A stretch of DNA of 64,000 bases from Motilibacter peucedani (GCF_003634695.1 NZ_RBWV01000010.1:310001-374000), one strand, 5' to 3'. Positions 52,647 to 63,032 are shown, counted from the first letter of the stretch. A program made the numbers and translations. The notes: generated from the letters alone by a model not told the origin.

Positions 52647-54293
52647 GTGCCTGGCGACTTCTCCGACCTCGCGGCCGAGCTGGTCGCCGAGACCCTCGCG
52701 GCCTCCCCGCTGCTGGCCTCGGCCGTGGGGCGCACGGAGCACGACGGGCTCCTGCCCGACGTGTCGGAGTCGGCGGTCGCCGGGCGCGCGCGGCGCGACG
52801 ACGAGTGGCTCGAGCGCCTCGACGCGCTCCCCGACACCGAGCTGACGCTGGACGACGCGGTCGACCGCGACCTCGCCCGCATGGCGCTGCGGGGGCGCCG
52901 GGCGATGCGCGACTGGGCGTCGTGGCGGCGCGACGCCGACACCTACGCCGGTGCGGCCCTCCAGGGCGTCTTCGTCCTGCTGCTCCACCGCCTGCACCCC
53001 GAGCCCGAGCTCGCCCGGCTGGTCGGGAGCCGGCTGCGCGCCGCACCGGAGCTGCTCGAGCAGGGCATCGCGAACCTCGACCCCGAGCTCGCCTCGCCCG
53101 AGCTGCTGCGCCGCTCGCTCGGCATGGTGGCGGCCGGCGCCGCCTACGCCCGCTCGGTCGCAGGCGACCTGGCGCCCGAGCACCGCAGCGAGGTGGCCGA
53201 GGCGGGCGAGCTCGCAGCCGCGGCCTTCGAGCGGTTCGGCGCCCACGTCAGCGCGCTCGCCGAGCGGGCCAGCGGCACCTGGGCCATCGGCGAGGCGCGC
53301 TACGACGCGCTGCTCTGCGACGCCGAGGGCCTCGGCTACGGCGCCCGCGAGATGCGCGAGCGCGGTCAGCGCGCCTACGACGAGCTCGACGCCGAGATGC
53401 GTGAGCTGGCGCGCGGGATGCGCGGCGTCCCCGACTGGCGGGCCGCGATCGAGGCCGTGAACGCCGACGCCCCGGACTCCCCCGAGGAGATGCTCGCGCT
53501 CTACCGCGAGGCCACCGGCTCGGCTCGCTCGTTCGCCGCCGAGCACGACCTGGTGACGCTGCCGGCGGGGGAGCGGTGCGAGGTGGTGCCCAGCGCGCCG
53601 TTCAACCGCGGCATGCTCGCGGTGGCCCACTACATCGCCCCGCCGCCGTTCCAGGGCGGCGGCGTCGGCCACTTCTTCGTGCCCTACCCGCCCGAGGGCG
53701 CCTCGCCCGAGCAGGTCCGCCAGCGCCTGCTCACCAACAGCCGCGAAGCGCTGTGGTCCGTGGCCGTCCACGAGGCCTACCCCGGCCACCACTGGCACTT
53801 CGCCACGCTCGCCGCGGGCGGCCTCGTGCGCCGGCCGCTGCGCGCCGTGCTCGGCAGCGCCTACTTCGTCGAGGGGTGGGGCCTCTACGCCGAGGACGTC
53901 ATGCGCGAGCAAGGCTTCTTCACCACGCCGGGCCGCCTGCTCGCCCAGCGCGACGCCCGCATCTGGCGCGCCGCCCGCATCGTGGTCGACACCTCGCTGC
54001 ACCTGGGCGAGATGAGCATCGAGCAGGCCACCGAGCACATGTCGACGAAGGCGTCGCTCTCGCCCGAGACCGCCCGCGCCGAGGTGCTGCGCTACTGCGC
54101 GATGCCGACGCAGGCGTCGTCCTACCTCACCGGCGCGCTGGAGATCGCCCGCCTGCGCCGGCGGTGGGAGGCCGAGGGGCGCGGGTCGCTGCGCGAGTTC
54201 CACGACCGCGCCGCGGCCACCGGCCGGCTGCCGGTGCCGCTCGTCGAGCGGCTGCTGTTCCCCGAGGACGAGACGCTCGAGCTGGCCGGATGA
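52647..54293 (+). CDS. DUF885 family metallopeptidase-like protein
   Basis: The 548-aa protein is all-helical. It has the zinc motif [11 protein letters not shown] (HExxxxHH type, about residue 375) and the downstream glutamate [13 protein letters not shown] (about 410). DUF885 proteins resemble M3/M32-type carboxypeptidases; the substrate is unknown. GTG 52647 is chosen because TACGGT (52634-52639) lies seven bases upstream; GTG 52638 would lie at that box. Its stop overlaps the dut start. Confidence 0.88.
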   Translation: MPGDFSDLAAELVAETLAASPLLASAVGRTEHDGLLPDVSESAVAGRARRDDEWLERLDALPDTELTLDDAVDRDLARMALRGRRAMRDWASWRRDADTYAGAALQGVFVLLLHRLHPEPELARLVGSRLRAAPELLEQGIANLDPELASPELLRRSLGMVAAGAAYARSVAGDLAPEHRSEVAEAGELAAAAFERFGAHVSALAERASGTWAIGEARYDALLCDAEGLGYGAREMRERGQRAYDELDAEMRELARGMRGVPDWRAAIEAVNADAPDSPEEMLALYREATGSARSFAAEHDLVTLPAGERCEVVPSAPFNRGMLAVAHYIAPPPFQGGGVGHFFVPYPPEGASPEQVRQRLLTNSREALWSVAVHEAYPGHHWHFATLAAGGLVRRPLRAVLGSAYFVEGWGLYAEDVMREQGFFTTPGRLLAQRDARIWRAARIVVDTSLHLGEMSIEQATEHMSTKASLSPETARAEVLRYCAMPTQASSYLTGALEIARLRRRWEAEGRGSLREFHDRAAATGRLPVPLVERLLFPEDETLELAG

Positions 54294-54844
54294 GCGACGC
54301 GCCGCACGCCCCCGTCGACGTCCTGGTCGCCCGCCTCGACGACGGGCTCGACCTGCCGTCCTACGCGCACCCCGGCGACGCCGGGGTCGACCTGCGCACC
54401 GCGGTCGACGCGGTGCTCGCGCCGGGGGAGCGGGCGGTGCTGCCGACCGGGGTCGCGATCGCGCTGCCCGACGGCTACGCCGCCTTCGTGCATCCCCGCA
54501 GCGGGCTGGCCGCGCGGTGCGGAGTGGGCGTGCTGAACTCCCCGGGCACCGTGGACGCGGGATACCGCGGCGAGATCCAGGTGGTCGTGGTCAACTTGGA
54601 CCCGCGCGAGACGGTCCACCTGCGCCGCGGCGACCGGATCGCGCAGCTGGTGGTCCAGCGGGTCGAGAAGGTCCGGTTCCACGAGGTGGCCAGCCTGCCG
54701 GGCAGCGCGCGCGGCTCCGGCGGGTTCGGCAGCTCCGGGGGCGCCGGCGCACTGGACGCTCAGCAGCAGGGTTCGCAGCCGCAGGGCACGCACGAGCAGA
54801 CGACGGCGAGGGGCGTTCCCGCCCCCGCCACGGAAGGGATCTGA
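54290..54844 (+). CDS. dut: dUTP diphosphatase (dUTPase)
   Basis: The 184-aa enzyme converts dUTP to dUMP. The motifs are visible: GDAGVDL (motif 1), HPRSGLAAR (motif 2), [16 protein letters not shown] (motif 3), [13 protein letters not shown] (motif 4) and GSGGFGSSG (motif 5). The C-terminal tail is about 30 residues longer than usual and Gln/Ala-rich ([20 protein letters not shown]). ATG 54290 overlaps the previous stop by four bases. Confidence 0.95.
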   Translation: MSDAPHAPVDVLVARLDDGLDLPSYAHPGDAGVDLRTAVDAVLAPGERAVLPTGVAIALPDGYAAFVHPRSGLAARCGVGVLNSPGTVDAGYRGEIQVVVVNLDPRETVHLRRGDRIAQLVVQRVEKVRFHEVASLPGSARGSGGFGSSGGAGALDAQQQGSQPQGTHEQTTARGVPAPATEGI

Positions 54845-54851
54845 GGACACG

Positions 54852-55643
54852 GTGTTCGGCCGACGCAAGCGCAACGACGACTCCTCCGGCTCGCCGACGG
54901 CGGACGAGGCCGTCGAGGGCGCGACCGAGCCGACCGAGCTCGACGAGGTCGCTGACGCGGCGGAGCCGGTGGGGGCCGCTTCGCCGGCGGCCGCCGGCGG
55001 GGCCGCCGCGCCGTCCGGCTGGCGCGTCGACGGGCCCTTCGACATCACCGAGGTCGACGACCCCTCCGACGGCGGTCGCCGCCTCGACCTGGGCGGCATG
55101 TGGCTCGCCGGCCAGCCCGGCGTCGAGCTCCAGGTCCAGGTCGACCAGGAGTCCGGCAGCCTGGAAGGCGTGCAGTTCCTCGACGGCGAGAGCGGGCTGG
55201 AGGTGCGCCCGTTCGCAGCGCCGCGCAGCTCGGGCATCTGGGCCGAGGTGCGCGAGGAGCTCGCCGCCAGCCTGCGCGCGCAGGAGGCCATGACCGAGGA
55301 GGGCGACGGACCCTTCGGCACCGAGCTGCGCGCGGCCATCCCGGCCACGCTGCCCGACGGCTCGCCGGGCTTCCAGCCGCTGCGCTTCGTCGGGGTCGAC
55401 GGGCCGCGGTGGTTCCTGCGCGGGGTGATCTCCGGCCGCGGCGCGGTCGAGCTGGGCGCCGCCGCGGTGCTCGAGGCGATCTTCCGCGACGTCGTCGTCG
55501 TGCGCGGCAAGGACCCCATGGCTCCGCGCGACCCCCTCGCTCTGCGCCTGCCGGCCGGTGCCGTGCAGGCGCCCGAGGAGCCCGGGGCCGGCGACCCGCT
55601 CGAGCTGCCCGAGCGGGGGCCGGAGATCACCGAGATCCGGTGA
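54852..55643 (+). CDS. DUF3710 family protein
   Basis: The 263-aa protein opens with FGRRKRNDD, followed by an acidic Ala/Glu linker (to about residue 57). The DUF3710 domain follows (GPFDITEVDDP, LDLGGMWLAGQPGVELQVQV, PRWFLRGVISGRGA). The family is conserved in actinobacteria downstream of dut; its function is not known. GTG 54852 follows TGAGGA. Confidence 0.92.
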   Translation: MFGRRKRNDDSSGSPTADEAVEGATEPTELDEVADAAEPVGAASPAAAGGAAAPSGWRVDGPFDITEVDDPSDGGRRLDLGGMWLAGQPGVELQVQVDQESGSLEGVQFLDGESGLEVRPFAAPRSSGIWAEVREELAASLRAQEAMTEEGDGPFGTELRAAIPATLPDGSPGFQPLRFVGVDGPRWFLRGVISGRGAVELGAAAVLEAIFRDVVVVRGKDPMAPRDPLALRLPAGAVQAPEEPGAGDPLELPERGPEITEIR

Positions 55644-55675
55644 TCGGGGCGCTCGCCACGCGGTAGCCTGGACCC

Positions 55676-56062
55676 ATGGGCGCCAGTGGCAAGCCGGGCA
55701 TGCTCCGACGGGCGATCGAGCGGCTGACCTCCTCCGACGAGGAGATCGAGGCCGAGGAGCTGCGCACGAGCTGCACCCGCCGCGGGTCGCAGCTGATCGC
55801 GCGCTGCGGCGACCGCGAGCAGGTCACCGTCGACGGGGCCCTGCGCACCGTGACGCTGCGCCCGCGGGCCGGAGTGCCCGCGCTCGAGGCCGAGCTCTAC
55901 GACGGCTCGGGCACCCTGCACGTCGTGTGGCTGGGCCGCCGGCGCATCCCGGGCATCGCCCCCGGCCGCGGCATGCGCGCGACGGGCCGCGTCTCGATGG
56001 ACGACGGACGGCCGGTCATGTTCAACCCCATCTACGAGCTGCACCCGTCGGCGCACGCGTGA
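55676..56062 (+). CDS. OB-fold nucleic acid-binding protein
   Basis: The 128-aa protein has a helical lead (PGMLRRAIERLTSSDEEIEA) and an OB-fold (EQVTVDGALRTVTLRPRAG, GTLHVVWLGRRRIPGIAPGR, GRVSMDDGRPVMFNPIYEL). A nucleic acid-binding role fits. TAGCCT (55664-55669) is six bases before ATG 55676, without a Shine-Dalgarno sequence. Its stop overlaps the DUF3159 start by four bases. Confidence 0.87.
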   Translation: MGASGKPGMLRRAIERLTSSDEEIEAEELRTSCTRRGSQLIARCGDREQVTVDGALRTVTLRPRAGVPALEAELYDGSGTLHVVWLGRRRIPGIAPGRGMRATGRVSMDDGRPVMFNPIYELHPSAHA

Positions 56063-56748
56063 GCGACGCCCCGCCGCCCGGCCGGGGGTCCGTGGCGGCC
56101 GGGCTCGACCTCGGGGCCGCCATCGGCGGCCCCCGGGGCATCGTCGAGAGCTCGGTGCCCGGGGCGCTGTTCGTGCTCGTCTACGCGGTGCGCCACTCGC
56201 TCGCCGCCGCCCTCGTCGTCAGCGTCGCCAGCGCCCTGGTGCTGGTCGCGGTGCGCCTGGCCCGTCGCGAGACGGTCCAGCACGCGGTCTCCGGGCTGCT
56301 CGGCATCGGCATCGGCGCCCTCATCGCCTGGGTCACCGGCAGCGCGCGCAACTTCTACTTCCCGAGCCTCGTGCGCAACCCCGCGCTGGCCGTCGCCTAC
56401 GCGGTGTCCGTCGCCGTGCGCTGGCCGGTCGTGGGGATCTTCGCGGGCGCGGTCCTGGGGGAGTCGCCGGCCGAGTGGCGGGCCGACCCGGCCCGGATGC
56501 GCGCCTACGTGCGCGCCACCTGGCTCTGGGTCGCGATGTTCGCCCTGCGCTTCGCGATCCAGCTGCCGCTCTACCTCTCCGACCGGGTCGACGCCCTCGG
56601 TGCGGTCAACGTGGTGCTGGGCCTGCCCCTCTACGGGCTGGTGCTGCTCGCCACGTGGGCGATCGTGCGCAAGCCGCGCGAGGAGCTGGACGCAGGGCTT
56701 CCCGGCTCTGAGCCCCTCGATGCCGGACGCCCGGGGACCGAGCCCTAG
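56059..56748 (+). CDS. DUF3159 membrane protein
   Basis: The 229-aa protein has about six membrane helices (LFVLVYAVRHSLAAALVVSV, GLLGIGIGALIAWVTGSARN, PVVGIFAGAVLGE, WLWVAMFALRFAIQLPLYLS, VVLGLPLYGLVLLATWAIV). This is the DUF3159 pattern. It is coupled to the OB-fold gene through the overlapping start at GTG 56059 and is the last gene of the dut cluster. Function unknown. Confidence 0.9.
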   Translation: MSDAPPPGRGSVAAGLDLGAAIGGPRGIVESSVPGALFVLVYAVRHSLAAALVVSVASALVLVAVRLARRETVQHAVSGLLGIGIGALIAWVTGSARNFYFPSLVRNPALAVAYAVSVAVRWPVVGIFAGAVLGESPAEWRADPARMRAYVRATWLWVAMFALRFAIQLPLYLSDRVDALGAVNVVLGLPLYGLVLLATWAIVRKPREELDAGLPGSEPLDAGRPGTEP

Positions 56749-56792
56749 CCCCGGGCGCTCAAGGGCGCACCCGTGGGCGCCGAAGCGCTCGT

Positions 56793-58097
56793 GTGACGAC
56801 CTCTCGCTCTGACCCCGTGGCCCAGCGCTCGTGGCTGCCGCGAGGGATGACCCTCTCCGACGAGGTGTTCGGGGCGCGCCACCGGGTGCTGATGGTGGTG
56901 CTGCTGGCCCAGGTGCCCGTCCTGGCGGTGATCGGGCTGGCGAGCTCCTCCGGCGGGGTGATGCTGTGGGCGCAGCTGCCCGTCGTCCTGCTCCTGGCTG
57001 CGTGCGCGCAGTGGACGAGCAGCCAAGCGGGTCGCGCCGCCACCCTGAGCCTGGGGCTCATGGTGTGCGCCGACGTCCTCGTGCACGTCACCGGCGGCCT
57101 CACCGACGCCCACCTGTGGTTCTACGTCATGCTCGTGCTGGTCTCGCTCTACCAGATGTGGACCCCGTTCGTCCTCGCGATCCTGTTCGTCGCGGTCCAC
57201 CACCTCAGCATGAGCCTGGCCGACCCGGCGTCGGTCTTCTCCGACCCGAGGGCGCAGCGCCACCCGGTGGGCTTTGCGCTGCTCCACGCGTTCTTCCTGC
57301 TCGCGGAGGGCGTGGGTCTGGCCTACGGGTGGCGCTTCGCCGAGGCCGCCGAGGCCGAGCGGGCCGCCCAGGCCGCCGCGGCCGCGCAGGAGCGCCACGA
57401 GCGCGACGGCGAGCTCGCTGCCGAGCGCGCCCGGGCCGCCGAGGAGGCCGCCGAGCGGTTGGCCGCGCGGGAGGCGCGCTCCGGCGAGCTGGCACGGCGC
57501 CTCGACGTGCTGGACGGAGCCGGCGCCCGGCTCAGCGAGGACGTCGCCAGCGCGAGCGCCGTCATGCACGAGCTGCGGGTCGCGGGCCAGCAGATCGCCA
57601 GCACCGCTGACGCCGCGGCCCGCCACGCCCAGCAGGCCGACGAGCGCTCGGACGGCTCGGCCGCGACGATCGCCCGGCTGAGCTCGACGATGGCCCAGAT
57701 CGAGCAGACCGCGACCAGCATCGCGACGATCGCCGAGCAGACCAACATGCTCGCCCTCAACGCCACCATCGAGGCGGCGCGGGCGGGCGAGTCAGGGCGG
57801 GGCTTCGCCGTCGTCGCGGACGAGGTCAAGCAGCTCGCGCAGGCGACCTCGCGAGCGACCGAGCAGATCCGACAGGTCGTCGACACGGTCCGCGCCGACG
57901 TCGACGAGGCCGGCCGGGCCATCGGCGGGATCCGCGAGGTCATCCGCGACGTCGTCGCCTTCCAGGAGACCATCGCGGCCGCGGTGGAGCAGCAGTCGGC
58001 CGCCACGGAGTCGGCGAGCGCGGCGATCAGCTCCGCCAGCACCGAGGCAGCCCGCGTGGCCGAGGACCTCCGGGGGGTGGCGCTGGCCGCCGAGTGA
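56793..58097 (+). CDS. Methyl-accepting chemotaxis protein
   Basis: The 434-aa receptor has about five to six membrane helices (VLMVVLLAQVPVLAVIGLAS to FALLHAFFLLAEGVGLAYG) within residues 30-190. A charged helix follows, then the signalling hairpin whose tip is IAEQTNMLALNATIEAARAG (about residue 314). No HAMP or periplasmic sensor is present. The membrane region may sense redox or membrane state. It indicates a motile organism. GTG 56793 is the start used. Confidence 0.9.
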   Translation: MTTSRSDPVAQRSWLPRGMTLSDEVFGARHRVLMVVLLAQVPVLAVIGLASSSGGVMLWAQLPVVLLLAACAQWTSSQAGRAATLSLGLMVCADVLVHVTGGLTDAHLWFYVMLVLVSLYQMWTPFVLAILFVAVHHLSMSLADPASVFSDPRAQRHPVGFALLHAFFLLAEGVGLAYGWRFAEAAEAERAAQAAAAAQERHERDGELAAERARAAEEAAERLAAREARSGELARRLDVLDGAGARLSEDVASASAVMHELRVAGQQIASTADAAARHAQQADERSDGSAATIARLSSTMAQIEQTATSIATIAEQTNMLALNATIEAARAGESGRGFAVVADEVKQLAQATSRATEQIRQVVDTVRADVDEAGRAIGGIREVIRDVVAFQETIAAAVEQQSAATESASAAISSASTEAARVAEDLRGVALAAE

Positions 58098-58114
58098 CCC
58101 GCGCCTGCGGCTGC

Positions 58115-58777
58115 TCAGTCCTGGGGCGCGAGGACGCCCTCGAGCTGCTCGGCGACGTCGAGCGCCGAGACGAACAGCAGCTCGTCGCCCGACTCCAGCG
58201 GGTCGTCGCTGCTCGGGGCGATGGGGCGTCCCTCGCGCACGATGGCCACCAGCACGGTGTCGGCCGGCCAGGGGACGTCGCCCACGCGCGAGCCGACGTA
58301 GGGCGAGTCCTTGGGCATCGTGAGCTCGACCAGGTCGGTGCCCGACTGCTGGAACGTCATGATGCGCACGATGTCGCCGACGCTGACGGCCTCCTCGACC
58401 AGCGCGGTCATCAGCCGCGGGGTCGAGACGGCGACGTCCACGCCCCACGCCTCGTCGAACATCCACTCGTTCTTGGGGTTGTTGACGCGCGCGACCGTGC
58501 GCGGCACCGCGAACTCGGTCTTGGCGATGAGCGAGACGACCAGGTTGGCCTTGTCGTCTCCGGTGGCGGCGACGACCACGTTGCAGCCCTGCAGGCCGGC
58601 CTCGTCGAGCGAGGACATCTCGCAGGCGTCGGCGAGCAGCCACTCGGCCTCGGGCAGGGTGTCCGGCTTGACCGCACGGGGGTCGCGGTCGACCAGCAGC
58701 ACCTGGTGGCCGTTCTGGACCAGCTCGCGGGCGATCGAGCGCCCGACGCTGCCTGCACCTGCGACGGCGACGCGCAT
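58115..58777 (-). CDS. TrkA-type potassium regulatory protein
   Basis: The 220-aa protein has an N-terminal TrkA_N Rossmann domain (MRVAVAGAGSVGRSIARELV, DRDPRAV) and a C-terminal TrkA_C (VELTMPKDSPYVGSRVGDVP). RCK proteins gate K+ channels or transporters by binding NAD or c-di-AMP. It is one base from the next TrkA gene on the same strand, and both sit next to an APC permease that could be their partner. Confidence 0.9.
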   Translation of the reverse strand: MRVAVAGAGSVGRSIARELVQNGHQVLLVDRDPRAVKPDTLPEAEWLLADACEMSSLDEAGLQGCNVVVAATGDDKANLVVSLIAKTEFAVPRTVARVNNPKNEWMFDEAWGVDVAVSTPRLMTALVEEAVSVGDIVRIMTFQQSGTDLVELTMPKDSPYVGSRVGDVPWPADTVLVAIVREGRPIAPSSDDPLESGDELLFVSALDVAEQLEGVLAPQD

Positions 58778-58778
58778 G

Positions 58779-59444
58779 TCAGCCCTCCTGCTGGGGTCCG
58801 CGGGCGAACACGGACTCGACGTGGGCCACCTCGGACTCGCGCATGACGACGTGGACCAGGTCGCCGTCCTGCACGACGGTGTCGGCGGTGGGCAGCACGC
58901 CCTCGCCGAAGCGGGTGACGAACGCCACCCGGGCGCCGGACTCCTGCTCGAGGCGGCTCAGGCGCGTCCCCACCCAGGCGGTCGCGACGGCCACCTCGGC
59001 CAGCTGCACGGTGCCCGTCTCGTCGTGCCACTCGACCGAGGACCCCTCGGGCAGCAGCCGGCGCAGCACCTGGTCGGCTGTCCAGCGCACCGTGGCGACC
59101 GTGGGGATGCCGAGGCGCTGGTAGACCGCGGCGCGGCCGGGGTCGTAGATGCGGGCCACGACGTGGTCGACGCCGAAGGTCTCGCGGGCCACCCGGGCGG
59201 CCAGGATGTTGGAGTTGTCGCCGCTGCTGACCGCGGCCAGCGCCGACGCGCGCTCGATGCCGGCTTCGAGCAGGGTGTCGCGGTCGAAGCCCTCGCCCTC
59301 GACGCGAGTGCCCATGAAGTGCGAGCCCAGCCGCCGGAAGGCGTCGGCGCGGCGGTCGATGATCGCGACCGTGTGGCCGGCGTCCTCGAGGCTGTGGGCC
59401 AGCGTCGAGCCCACGCGGCCGCAGCCCATGATCACGAAGTGCAC
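58779..59444 (-). CDS. TrkA-type potassium regulatory protein
   Basis: The 221-aa protein begins HFVIMGCGRVGSTLAHSLED (Rossmann) and ends with a TrkA_C domain (VQLAEVAVATAWVGTRLSRL, VVQDGDLVHVVM). GTG 59444 follows GGGAGG. It is first in the two-gene operon, so two RCK proteins may form a mixed ring. It is divergent from the APC permease. Confidence 0.9.
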   Translation of the reverse strand: MHFVIMGCGRVGSTLAHSLEDAGHTVAIIDRRADAFRRLGSHFMGTRVEGEGFDRDTLLEAGIERASALAAVSSGDNSNILAARVARETFGVDHVVARIYDPGRAAVYQRLGIPTVATVRWTADQVLRRLLPEGSSVEWHDETGTVQLAEVAVATAWVGTRLSRLEQESGARVAFVTRFGEGVLPTADTVVQDGDLVHVVMRESEVAHVESVFARGPQQEG

Positions 59445-59610
59445 GAGGTCCTCCCGTCGCGCCCCCGGCGGGCGCGCCCGGCGCACGGTACACGCCGGGG
59501 GTGCACAGCGTACGGCGAGCACCGCGTACGCACACGGCGCCGCAGCGTTCGTCCACAGCGTCGGGCCACTCGGCCACCGCGCGCGCCGCGTGGCCCTAGC
59601 ATCGTCGGTC

Positions 59611-61671
59611 GTGGCTGTCTTCACCGATCTGTCCAAGCGCCTGATCCTCGGACGGGCCCTGCGCAGCGACCGGCTCGGTGAGACGCTTCTCCCCAAGCGC
59701 ATCGCGCTGCCCGTGTTCGCCAGCGACATGCTCTCCTCGGTCACCTATGCGACCCAGGAGATCCTCGTCTTCCTGAGCCTCGGCGGGCTGGCCTACCTCT
59801 ACCTCACGCCGTGGCTCGCCGGCGCGGTCATCCTGTTGCTGCTCGTGGTGGTGGCCTCCTACCGCCAGCTGGTGCGCGCCTACCCGACCGGTGGCGGCGA
59901 CTACGAGGTGGCGAGCAAGAACATCGGCCAGCCGGCCGGTCTCACGGTCGCCAGCGCGCTGCTCGTCGACTACGTGCTCACCGTCGCCGTGTCCGTCTCG
60001 GCCGGCGTCGACAACCTGATCTCCGCGGTCCCCAGCCTCGACTCCTCACGGGTCCTGCTGGCGGTGCTCGCCGTGCTGCTGCTGACGGCGGTCAACCTGC
60101 GCGGCCTGCGCGAGTCGGGCACGGCGTTCGCGATCCCGACCTACGCGTTCATCTCGATCGTGCTGCTGCTGATCCTGTGGGGCCTGGTCAAGATCGTGGC
60201 CGGTGACCCGCCGGTCGCCGAGAGCGCCCACTACACGATCGATCCCGAGAAGACCCACATCGCCGGCTTCGCGCTGGTGTTCTTCGTCCTCCGCGCGTTC
60301 TCCTCCGGCTGCACGGCGCTCACCGGCGTCGAGGCCATCGCCAACGGCGTGCCGGCGTTCCGCAAGCCCAAGATCGCCAACGCCCGCAAGACGCTGCTCG
60401 CCATGGCGGTGCTCTCGATGGCGATGTTCGGCGGCATCACGGCCCTGGCGATGAAGGCCAAGGTCCACTACGTCGACCCGGCCGACAGCTGCGACCTCGG
60501 CGGCTTCGACTGCACCACCCAGGTCCAGCGCACGGTCATCGCTCAGGTCGGCAAGGCGGTGTTCGGGCAGAGCGTCTTCTTCTACCTGCTCATCGCCGCC
60601 GCGGCGCTGATCCTGGTGCTGGCGGCCAACACCGCCTTCAACGGCTTCCCGCTGCTGGGCTCGGTGCTGGCGCAGGACCGGTTCCTGCCCCGCCAGCTCC
60701 ACACCCGTGGCGACCGGCTGGTCTTCAGCAACGGCATCCTCGTGCTCGCGGGCTTCGCGATCCTGCTGATCGTGGCCTTCGACGCCTCGGTGACCCGGCT
60801 GATCCAGCTCTACATCGTCGGGGTGTTCACCAGCTTCACGCTCGGCCAGACCGGCATGGTCCGGCACTGGAACCGCGAGCTCACCACCGAGCAGGACTCC
60901 ACCGCGCGGTCCCACATCCGCCGCTCGCGCGTCATCAACTTCATCGGCGCCGTCTCCACCGGCACCGTCCTGGTGATCGTGCTCATCACCAAGTTCCTCG
61001 CCGGCGCCTACATCGTCTGCATCGCCATGCCGGTGATCTACGCGCTCATGCGCGCGATCAACAAGCACTACGAGTCGGTCGCCGCCGAGCTCGAGCCCGA
61101 CGACGGCTACGAGTCGATGCTCCCCTCGCGCACCCACGCGATCGTGCTGGTCTCGCGCATCCACAAGCCGACGCTGCGCGCGCTCAACTACGCCCGCGCG
61201 GCGCGGCCCTCCACGCTCGAGGCGGTCACCGTGGGCGTCGACGCCGAGGAGACCGCCCACCTGCAGAGCGAGTGGGACCGGCGCGGGCTGCCCGTGCCGC
61301 TCAAGGTGCTCGACTCGCCGTTCCGCGAGGTGACGGCGCCGATCGTGCGCTACGTGCGGGCGATCCGTCGCAGCAGCCCGCGCGACGTCGTCGCCGTCTA
61401 CATCCCCGAGTACGTCGTGGGCCACTGGTGGGAGCAGCTGCTCCACAACCAGAGCGCCCTGCGGCTCAAGACCCGGCTGCTCTTCACCCAGGGCGTCATG
61501 GTCATCAGCGTGCCGTGGCAGCTGAAGTCCTCGGAGGAGCTCGAGGCGCGGGTCGTGCAGGCCCACAAGGAGCGGGTCAAGGCCGCGATCGCGTCGGGCA
61601 TCATCCCGCCGCCGCCCGGCAAGGACGACGGCGGAGTCGCCGCCACGGTGCCGGCCAAGGACCCCCGGTGA
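59611..61671 (+). CDS. APC superfamily amino acid or cation permease
   Basis: The 686-aa protein has about twelve membrane helices in its first 480 residues (FVFLSLGG-type start; LPVFASDMLSSVTYATQEIL; YPTGGGDYEVASKNIG). A long cytoplasmic C-terminal domain follows (RTHAIVLVSRIHKPTLRALN) with a USP-like fold. It resembles the KimA/KUP-like potassium transporters that pair with RCK genes; substrate is inferred only from the neighbours. GTG 59611 is eight bases after TAGCAT (59597-59602) with no ribosome site. Confidence 0.88.
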   Translation: MAVFTDLSKRLILGRALRSDRLGETLLPKRIALPVFASDMLSSVTYATQEILVFLSLGGLAYLYLTPWLAGAVILLLLVVVASYRQLVRAYPTGGGDYEVASKNIGQPAGLTVASALLVDYVLTVAVSVSAGVDNLISAVPSLDSSRVLLAVLAVLLLTAVNLRGLRESGTAFAIPTYAFISIVLLLILWGLVKIVAGDPPVAESAHYTIDPEKTHIAGFALVFFVLRAFSSGCTALTGVEAIANGVPAFRKPKIANARKTLLAMAVLSMAMFGGITALAMKAKVHYVDPADSCDLGGFDCTTQVQRTVIAQVGKAVFGQSVFFYLLIAAAALILVLAANTAFNGFPLLGSVLAQDRFLPRQLHTRGDRLVFSNGILVLAGFAILLIVAFDASVTRLIQLYIVGVFTSFTLGQTGMVRHWNRELTTEQDSTARSHIRRSRVINFIGAVSTGTVLVIVLITKFLAGAYIVCIAMPVIYALMRAINKHYESVAAELEPDDGYESMLPSRTHAIVLVSRIHKPTLRALNYARAARPSTLEAVTVGVDAEETAHLQSEWDRRGLPVPLKVLDSPFREVTAPIVRYVRAIRRSSPRDVVAVYIPEYVVGHWWEQLLHNQSALRLKTRLLFTQGVMVISVPWQLKSSEELEARVVQAHKERVKAAIASGIIPPPPGKDDGGVAATVPAKDPR

Positions 61672-62996
61672 GCCCCGCGGCGAGGCAGCGCCCGGCTCCC
61701 GGCCGGCGCGCGCCGCAGGCGCCCGCCGACTCGCTGGTCGGCACCACGCTCGAGCTCGAGGTCGGTCCGGTCGCCCACGGCGGCGCCTGCGTCGCGCGCC
61801 ACGAGGGCCGGGTGGTCTTCGTGCGGCACGCGGTGCCGGGCGAGCGCGTGCGCGCGCGGGTCACCGACGGCGGCGCCGGCTCGCGCTTCCTGCGCGCCGA
61901 CGCCGTCGAGGTGCTGAGCGCCTCGCCCGACCGCGTCGAGCCGCCGTGCCCCTGGGCCGGGCCGGGGCGCTGCGGCGGCTGCGACTGGCAGCACGTCGCC
62001 CTGCCCGTGCAGCGCGAGCTCAAGGCGGCGGTCGTCCGCGAGCAGCTGGCCCGCCTCGCCGGTCTCGACCTGCCGGTCACGGTCGAAGCGGTGCCGGGCG
62101 ACACCGACGGGCTCGGCTGGCGCACCCGCGTGCGGTTCGCCGTCGACGCAGAGGCGCGGCTCGCGCTGCGCAAGCACCGCTCCCACGAGCTGGTCGCCGT
62201 CGACCGCTGCCGCATCGCCGCGCCGGGCGTCGACGAGGTGCACGCGACCGAGGCGCGCTGGCCCGGGGCCGGCGAGGTCGAGGTCGTCGCGTCCGCCGGC
62301 GGCGACCGCACGGTGCTGGTGAGCCCGGCGCAGGGCGCCCACGTCAAGCTGCCCAAGGTGCCGGCGGCCAGCTCGGTGCTGCTCGAGGGCGCCGAGCGGC
62401 CGGTGCGCGGCCGGGCCTGGGTCCGCGAGCAGGTCGCGGGCGCCGACTGGCGCGTGGCGGCGGCCGGCTTCTGGCAGGTGCACCCCGGCGCGGTCGACGC
62501 GCTGGTGGCCGCGGTGCTCGAGGGCGCGCAGCCCGCGCCGGGGGAGACCGCCCTCGACCTCTACGCCGGCGCCGGCGTCTTCGCCGGCGTGCTCGCCGAG
62601 CGGGTCGGGGTCACCGGCACGGTCGTGGCGGTGGAGGGCGACCGGCGGGCGGCGTCCGACGCCCGCCGAAACCTGCACGGGTACTCCCACGTACGCATCG
62701 AGACCGGTCCCGTCGACCGCGTGCTCCGCGCGGGCGTCGGCGTCGAGCGCGCCGACGTCGTGGTGCTCGACCCGCCGCGCGACGGAGCGGGCCCGCAGGT
62801 GGTCGTGGGCATCGCCGCCCTTGCGCCGCGAGTCGTCGCCTACGTCGCCTGCGACCCGGCGCCCCTGGCGCGCGACCTGCGCCACTTCGCGGCGGCCGGC
62901 TACGCCGTGCGCACCCTGCGCGCCTTCGACCTGTTCCCGATGACCCAGCACGTCGAGTGCGTCGCGGTCCTCGACCGGGTCGAGCAGCCGGCCTGA
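61668..62996 (+). CDS. Class I SAM-dependent RNA methyltransferase with TRAM domain
   Basis: The 442-aa enzyme is related to RlmCD/TrmA uracil-C5 methyltransferases. An N-terminal TRAM domain (LELEVGPVAHGGACVARHEG) is followed by a cluster-binding motif (CPWAGPGRCGGCDWQHV). The SAM site is DLYAGAGVFAGVLAERVG (about residue 302), the DPPRDGAG motif comes later (about 364), and the nucleophile is in VAYVACDPAPLARDL. GTG 61668 overlaps the permease stop by four bases. Confidence 0.93.
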   Translation: MSPAARQRPAPGRRAPQAPADSLVGTTLELEVGPVAHGGACVARHEGRVVFVRHAVPGERVRARVTDGGAGSRFLRADAVEVLSASPDRVEPPCPWAGPGRCGGCDWQHVALPVQRELKAAVVREQLARLAGLDLPVTVEAVPGDTDGLGWRTRVRFAVDAEARLALRKHRSHELVAVDRCRIAAPGVDEVHATEARWPGAGEVEVVASAGGDRTVLVSPAQGAHVKLPKVPAASSVLLEGAERPVRGRAWVREQVAGADWRVAAAGFWQVHPGAVDALVAAVLEGAQPAPGETALDLYAGAGVFAGVLAERVGVTGTVVAVEGDRRAASDARRNLHGYSHVRIETGPVDRVLRAGVGVERADVVVLDPPRDGAGPQVVVGIAALAPRVVAYVACDPAPLARDLRHFAAAGYAVRTLRAFDLFPMTQHVECVAVLDRVEQPA

Positions 62997-63032
62997 CGCG
63001 CGCCCCCGGGCGCGTCTCGTGGTGAGGTGAGA